Positions 59,846-64,000 of a stretch of 64,000 nt of DNA are shown here, one piece after another (positions within the stretch are counted from its first letter, which is position 1; each line of letters starts with the position of its first letter). The notes under the pieces were generated by a model. That model was not told where the DNA came from, ran no database searches, and saw only the letters and a list, made by a program, of their open reading frames with translations. A program made the position numbers and the translations under genes. Location of the stretch: positions 10,361,001-10,425,000 of the forward strand of contig CM028923.1 in NCBI GenBank assembly GCA_016801845.1. The letters are read 5' to 3'. The DNA is from Polydactylus sextarius (lineage: Eukaryota > Chordata > Actinopteri > Polynemidae).

Positions 59846-62022
59846 AGCGATGAACAAGGATACCGATGTGATTTTCCCACCGTGGCACAATTAGCACGAT
59901 AACAACGATGTTAATGAGATCTGAACATTTTCCGGAGAGGTGGCGTTCATGCTGTTGAATAATTAAGAAGAGAGTCGACGAGACAAACGGCGGTGTCAAC
60001 GACACGTCTGGAAATCATAAGAGGTTTAAGGCGCCGCGCGAAACAGGATGTGAAGGTATGAAAACAGACAGCAGGTGGTTCGGGACGACGAGAGCAAAAG
60101 TGCGCCAGAGAAACAAGTAGAGGTGATACTAACAGTTTTCTTTTTCTCTCCCATTAATTTAAAGAAACTCTTTTGTTTCCTTGAACCGTCGGATCTATGT
60201 CTAAAGTCTCCTGTCTACTTTCTAAAACCAGCAAGTCATCCTGTGTCTTCATCCCGTAGTTCTTAAAAGTTAAAACTCTTAAGCTTAGTCATTGCGAGCA
60301 TTGAACTTCAGCCTCTGCAACGATAAGAAACACTTTAGGCCATAAAATCTACACAATCACTCCAACTATTTTCTCATCTGCTACTATCTGCACTGTGAGG
60401 CGTGTGTCCATATATCAAACAGCAGGCCCCACAGCTGTTGGCAAGATAATGTAAGTCCTTGACATCAAATGGAATACAGCTATTAATACCATATCTGCCT
60501 ATGTGCAGACACATAATGATCCACTCGCCTAGAGGAAAGATGGTGTCTTGTATGAGGAATTTCAAAGTGTTTAATGTTGAGTGAGGCCACGGCGTCGCAT
60601 TAACTGTTACTGCAGCTGCCGATATCTCAGATCAACCTACATGCCCTCCTCGCTTCCGTCGCTTGTACTCGCCTGTGGCTCATTCGTACGACACATATAC
60701 ACGTAAATGAGCGATTCGACGCATGTGCATCTCTGGCAACGTACTGCACAATCCTGTAACCATGGCAATGTCAGAGAGATAGGCGACAGAGCAGAATGAG
60801 GTCTACTTGTGCTTTTTTTTTTTTTTTTCTTCCGCAGCTTTCTAATTTGCACAGTGATAACATGCAGAAAGGGGAGTGAGGGAGGGAGGGCATTTGGTGA
60901 TCGATAGCTCGGTGATCACAGCCGAGCAACAGGATGGTTCCCGGTAGAGGTGATCATTTATACCCACTGTGAGGCGGCACACATGGGGAGAATTCGGAAA
61001 AACATCTTTTGTCAACAGGGCTGAGGGTGGATTTGTCAAATCCCAATTGTCAAATGGTGAGAAGCAGAAAATAAAAACATGTGCTACCAGTTTAGTTTAG
61101 TCTCTTTAACCCAACAGGTTTTTTGTTGTTGTTGTTTTTTTTTTTTTTTTTTTTTTGTTTGTTTGTTAGTTTTACGTTTGGTAAATCTGTAGTGTCTAAA
61201 ACTGGTGGGACGCAAGTCTCATTTTATGAATTCCTACATTTTATTTAGTGTTAGGCTCGTCAGTTGTCAGTAAATGTCCTTAAACCATCAGGGATGGACA
61301 TGCAAGAAACTTACAAACTGCTAAATAGTTATAAAACTAAAAGTGATAATTATAAACCTGCTATAATAATAAAAAAAAAGCAGCTGGTAAAACGTACATG
61401 TAAAAGCAAACACAATGTTATAAAAAAACGCACGCGCAACTTTTGTTTTGAAGATGCATGATCTGATTTTCAAGTCGAACAAAATGTTCCTGTCTTATCC
61501 CTTCATCTTTAGTAAATGGTTGATTTTTTTTTTTTTTTGGCTTTTTCTTCTTAACAGTAATTCAAACCCAGATTACTACTGTTAGTGAACCAACCTTAAT
61601 TATGTTTGATATTTTATTTAAATAGAAATGTGATAAATACATCATTAGATTAAACTATATTAAACGTCTTTCATTGCGTCTGTCACCGTAAAACATCTGG
61701 CGTGACCATCTCCAGTTTTTTGGGACTTGTGAACTTGTTGCACAGGCAACAGTTGAATATGAACTTCACCATCAATAATCTAATAATCTAAAGATTCCCA
61801 CATCCACTTGCTCAAAGAAACGTCCCTGTGTTGTCAGGAGGAGCCATCAACAATGAAATAATCAACCTGTTGGTAGTAGATGAATGATCTGTCAATCAAT
61901 CAAATAGTCACATTTGTTTGTTTGTTGTCTTTCATTCCTTTTCTTTGGATGTTCTTTGGTTTGTTGATCAGACAAAACATTTTACACAAGACTTTCTTCA
62001 GTCAGAGTAACAGATGTTTAGT

Positions 62023-62130
62023 CACAATTATAAATGTCTGGTCTAGCACAATTATAGATGTTTAGTCTAGTGCCATCATAAATGTTTAATCTAGCACAAT
62101 TATAGATGTTTTGTCTAGCACAATTATAAA
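62023..62130 (+). repeat. 24-bp minisatellite, four and a half units
   Basis: Units start at 62023, 62047, 62071, 62095 and 62119, with consensus CACAATTATARATGTTTRGT followed by CTAG. The last unit is cut at 12 bp, and a degenerate unit may precede at about 62010. Copies differ at a few positions each. Confidence 0.9.
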
Positions 62131-62269
62131 CCACAATATGACCTTGCATACAGCTTTGTGTTCATCACAAATGATTATTAAAATATTTAGCTGTATTCAG
62201 GCGCGACGACTTGATTGGACACCTACTTGTACAAAACACTCCAGCTTTTCAGCTTCTGTCTTGTTCTTT

Positions 62270-62333
62270 TCATGTTTTATATAAAGTGCTTGCGTTGCTG
62301 TTGAAAGGTGCTATATAAATAAACCTACATTGC
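62270..62333 (+). mobile_element. LINE-tail-like sequence
   Basis: GTTGAAAGGTGCTATATAAA followed by TAAACCTACATTG resembles the 3' end of teleost L2/Maui-type LINEs, which close with GGYGCTATATAAATAAA and a short repeat. No reverse-transcriptase frame lies upstream, so this would be a severely 5'-truncated insertion. Confidence 0.45.
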
Positions 62334-63239
62334 CTATTGTAAGTATTCATCGCGTCTGTGAGTAATCAAAGTCAAGGGCTTGATTACGCTAGAAAAGAAT
62401 GTGGTTCATTTGATGTGCTGTCCGACCGCGTTGAAAATCAAGTGTTTGCAGTTGATCCAAACAGCCGCATTTCAAGGTGAAGTGAAAAACTGAGACATAA
62501 TATCATTTTGGGGATAACGACACACGTTTTCAGACAGTTTCTCCTGAAAAACATTGATAAGAGTAAAAGATGTGAGTGATGTTTTGATTGAAAACGAGTT
62601 AGAGAAACCCCAGACAACTTTTTCACCTCCGTAGACCTGACCAATCACAGCGTGAGGTGGATTAGAGTTTGATTTTTATAGCTCTTGAAATGGTTGGTTT
62701 GGTTTAGTGGTTTACTGATTAGTGGTACAGCTTTGTTAAAGAAAACGTTGAACCCATTTGGCCTTTATTCTGATGTTTGCGACAAGGAGGTGGATGTTCG
62801 ACAGATACACATGAAGATACACGTGAAGTAGCGCAGTTTCATAATAACACATATTAACCTGTTTAAAATTATTCCACATGAACTGAAGTCATCACATGCT
62901 CTTAGGTACAAGCCATTCTTTAGTAATTATGGCTTATTTCATGTTACATGCTTATAGAACATTTATGCAACCGCATGTCTACTGAAGTTATGTAACAGGT
63001 TACGCGTCGTTGTCAGATGATGAAGTGGTCTGTAATGGTTTCTTTCAAGCCAAGAATCCAATAACTAGTTCATGTTCACTTTACACTCCGCACAAACTCT
63101 CACACTTGCAGCGCACAAAAAGAGACTGTACATGTCAGAGGTGTTCTCACCTATTGGAAACTAGCTTTTTGATCGAGGTTGAGGGTGGGCGAGTGGGTAG
63201 AGCGAGCAACGTCACCAACGCACCCACAGAATTCTCTAG

Positions 63240-63430
63240 ACAATGACCTGCTCTATTCACACATCAGCTCAATCGGATATTACACAGACTTTGCGCCAGG
63301 GAGCTGCCGGGGTGAAGTCGGTTTAATGTCTGGTCCAACTGATTCTGACATTTGTGCTCCTCTGGGTACTGTCTAGATAAGTTCAGGGTTGCTGTGCATC
63401 TCTGAAAAGCAGCTATATAAAAATTTTTTT
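63240..63430 (+). repeat. Possible dispersed repeat fragment
   Basis: The phrases TTCACACATCAGCTCAATCG, GATATTACACAGACTTTGCG and CCGGGGTGAAGTCGGTTTAA resemble a repeat I have met in teleost DNA. The fragment ends in AGCTATATAAAAATTTTTTT, like a retroelement tail. I cannot name the family; a repeat-library search would decide. Confidence 0.35.
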
Positions 63431-64000
63431 TTTTAATCACAGCACAGTAAATCTGTCTGCCTCATGTAGGTGTTTAAGGGCTGAGGGAAACTTTCCTCAG
63501 ATGTAAGCGAAGGATCAGTCCATTAAGCCATTAGTGTGTTTAATCTTCAGGCTTAGTTAGGGGGGAGAAAAAAAAAAAAAAACATTAGTGGAACAGTAAT
63601 AAGCAGACATTATGAACGGCGGTAGACACTTTTAAACACACAGGCGGTCGGTGTGCGGGGGGGTTGAGATAAGACACCTAGAGGCGTCTACACCTTGTGC
63701 TGCTGCATGAGAGACTACTCGCGTAAACGAGCGCCGTTGTTCCACACACGTGCGCAAATCTGAAACATGTACGTTTCTGCGGCGCAAGTGAGCATACTCA
63801 CACGGTTGTGATGCAACCTGAAACACCACAGAGCGGCAGGCGCAAGTGGCACGGCGCGGCGAGGTGGCTGTTTCAATTGCCTCTAGTTGCATCAGGTCAA
63901 GCGGAACGCGTCTCACTGGTGACAGAATGATAAAAAAATATTTTTTTTTTTTCCTTTCTTTTCTTCACAATCACACGGTTGACAAAGAGAAGGAGAAACA

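Larger units (their letters stand above)
55561..64000 (-). other. TBC1D22 intron, 3' part (more than 8.4 kb, runs out of the window)
   Basis: The acceptor is ...CTACAG at 55562-55561. I searched by eye for the next upstream exon (the TBC finger motifs) on the minus strand and did not find it, so it should lie beyond 64000. Contents are a purine-rich tract (55562-55700), CA/GT runs, a CpG-richer unique block (57290-57690), a short tandem repeat (58225-58400), a GC-richer block (59040-59240), a (CTG)16 array, A/T runs (59420-59451 and 61134-61156), the 24-bp minisatellite, a LINE-tail-like sequence (62270-62333) and a CpG-rich stretch near 63630-63916. Confidence 0.75.

Noticed and set aside
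59462..60005. Frames encoding poly-Cys or poly-Ser tracts on both strands
   Set aside because: The homopolymers are translations of the (CTG)16 array.
63165..63240. tRNA-like wording (GTGGGTAGAGCGAG)
   Set aside because: No B box (GGTTCGANNCC-type) follows and no cloverleaf can be drawn by eye.
1..64000. CRISPR array, phage, integron or bacterial defence system
   Set aside because: The tandem repeats lack repeat-spacer structure, no long prokaryote-style genes exist, and spliced vertebrate exons with large introns account for the window.

Overview
This window is ordinary vertebrate nuclear DNA, most likely from a ray-finned (teleost, probably percomorph) fish. Five short minus-strand exons with canonical GT-AG junctions sit in tens of kilobases of AT-rich intron. 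The window has many (CA)n/(GT)n/(GA)n microsatellites, poly-A/poly-T runs and several old, diverged dispersed repeats whose wording I recognise from teleost genomes. I see no bacterial-style operons, CRISPR, rRNA, tRNA or prophage.

The one protein-coding gene I can support is a TBC1D22-family Rab GTPase-activating protein, probably tbc1d22a, on the minus strand. Its last five coding exons run from high to low coordinate: 55560-55454, 42432-42357, 34965-34838, 24054-23959 and 4516-4388 (stop TGA at 4390-4388). The phases fit throughout (entry phase 2, then 0, 1, 0, 0). Together they encode 177 residues, about the last third of a roughly 500-residue protein. The 5' exons, with the start and the catalytic arginine- and glutamine-finger motifs, must lie beyond 64000. 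A 3' UTR of about 1.2-1.5 kb probably runs from 4387 to near 2900-3170, where minus-strand AATAAA signals lie.

Layout: 1-2900 is downstream intergenic DNA with a degenerate ~57-bp repeat cluster (485-935) and one CpG-richer unique block. 4517-23958 is a 19.4-kb intron with a large palindromic element (5401-5670), a tandem 0.3-kb repeat (6690-7310), a tandem 0.45-kb repeat (9220-10360) and copies of two dispersed families. 24055-34837 is a 10.8-kb intron with a 0.34-kb tandem duplication and a small MITE-like element. 34966-42356 (7.4 kb) holds an octamer/GATA motif cluster. 42433-55453 (13.0 kb) holds more dispersed repeats, a GT/AC palindrome and an (AT)26 run. 55561-64000 is the 3' part of a longer intron, with a (CTG)16 triplet array, a 24-bp minisatellite and a LINE-tail-like sequence.

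I found no new biological system. The observations most worth a second look are: a (GA)n microsatellite that on the coding strand is the polypyrimidine tract of a splice acceptor; a perfect estrogen-response-element palindrome overlapping a DR1 inside a dispersed repeat; a paired octamer plus helically phased GATA cluster; and the palindromic repeat with a third, separate half-copy.
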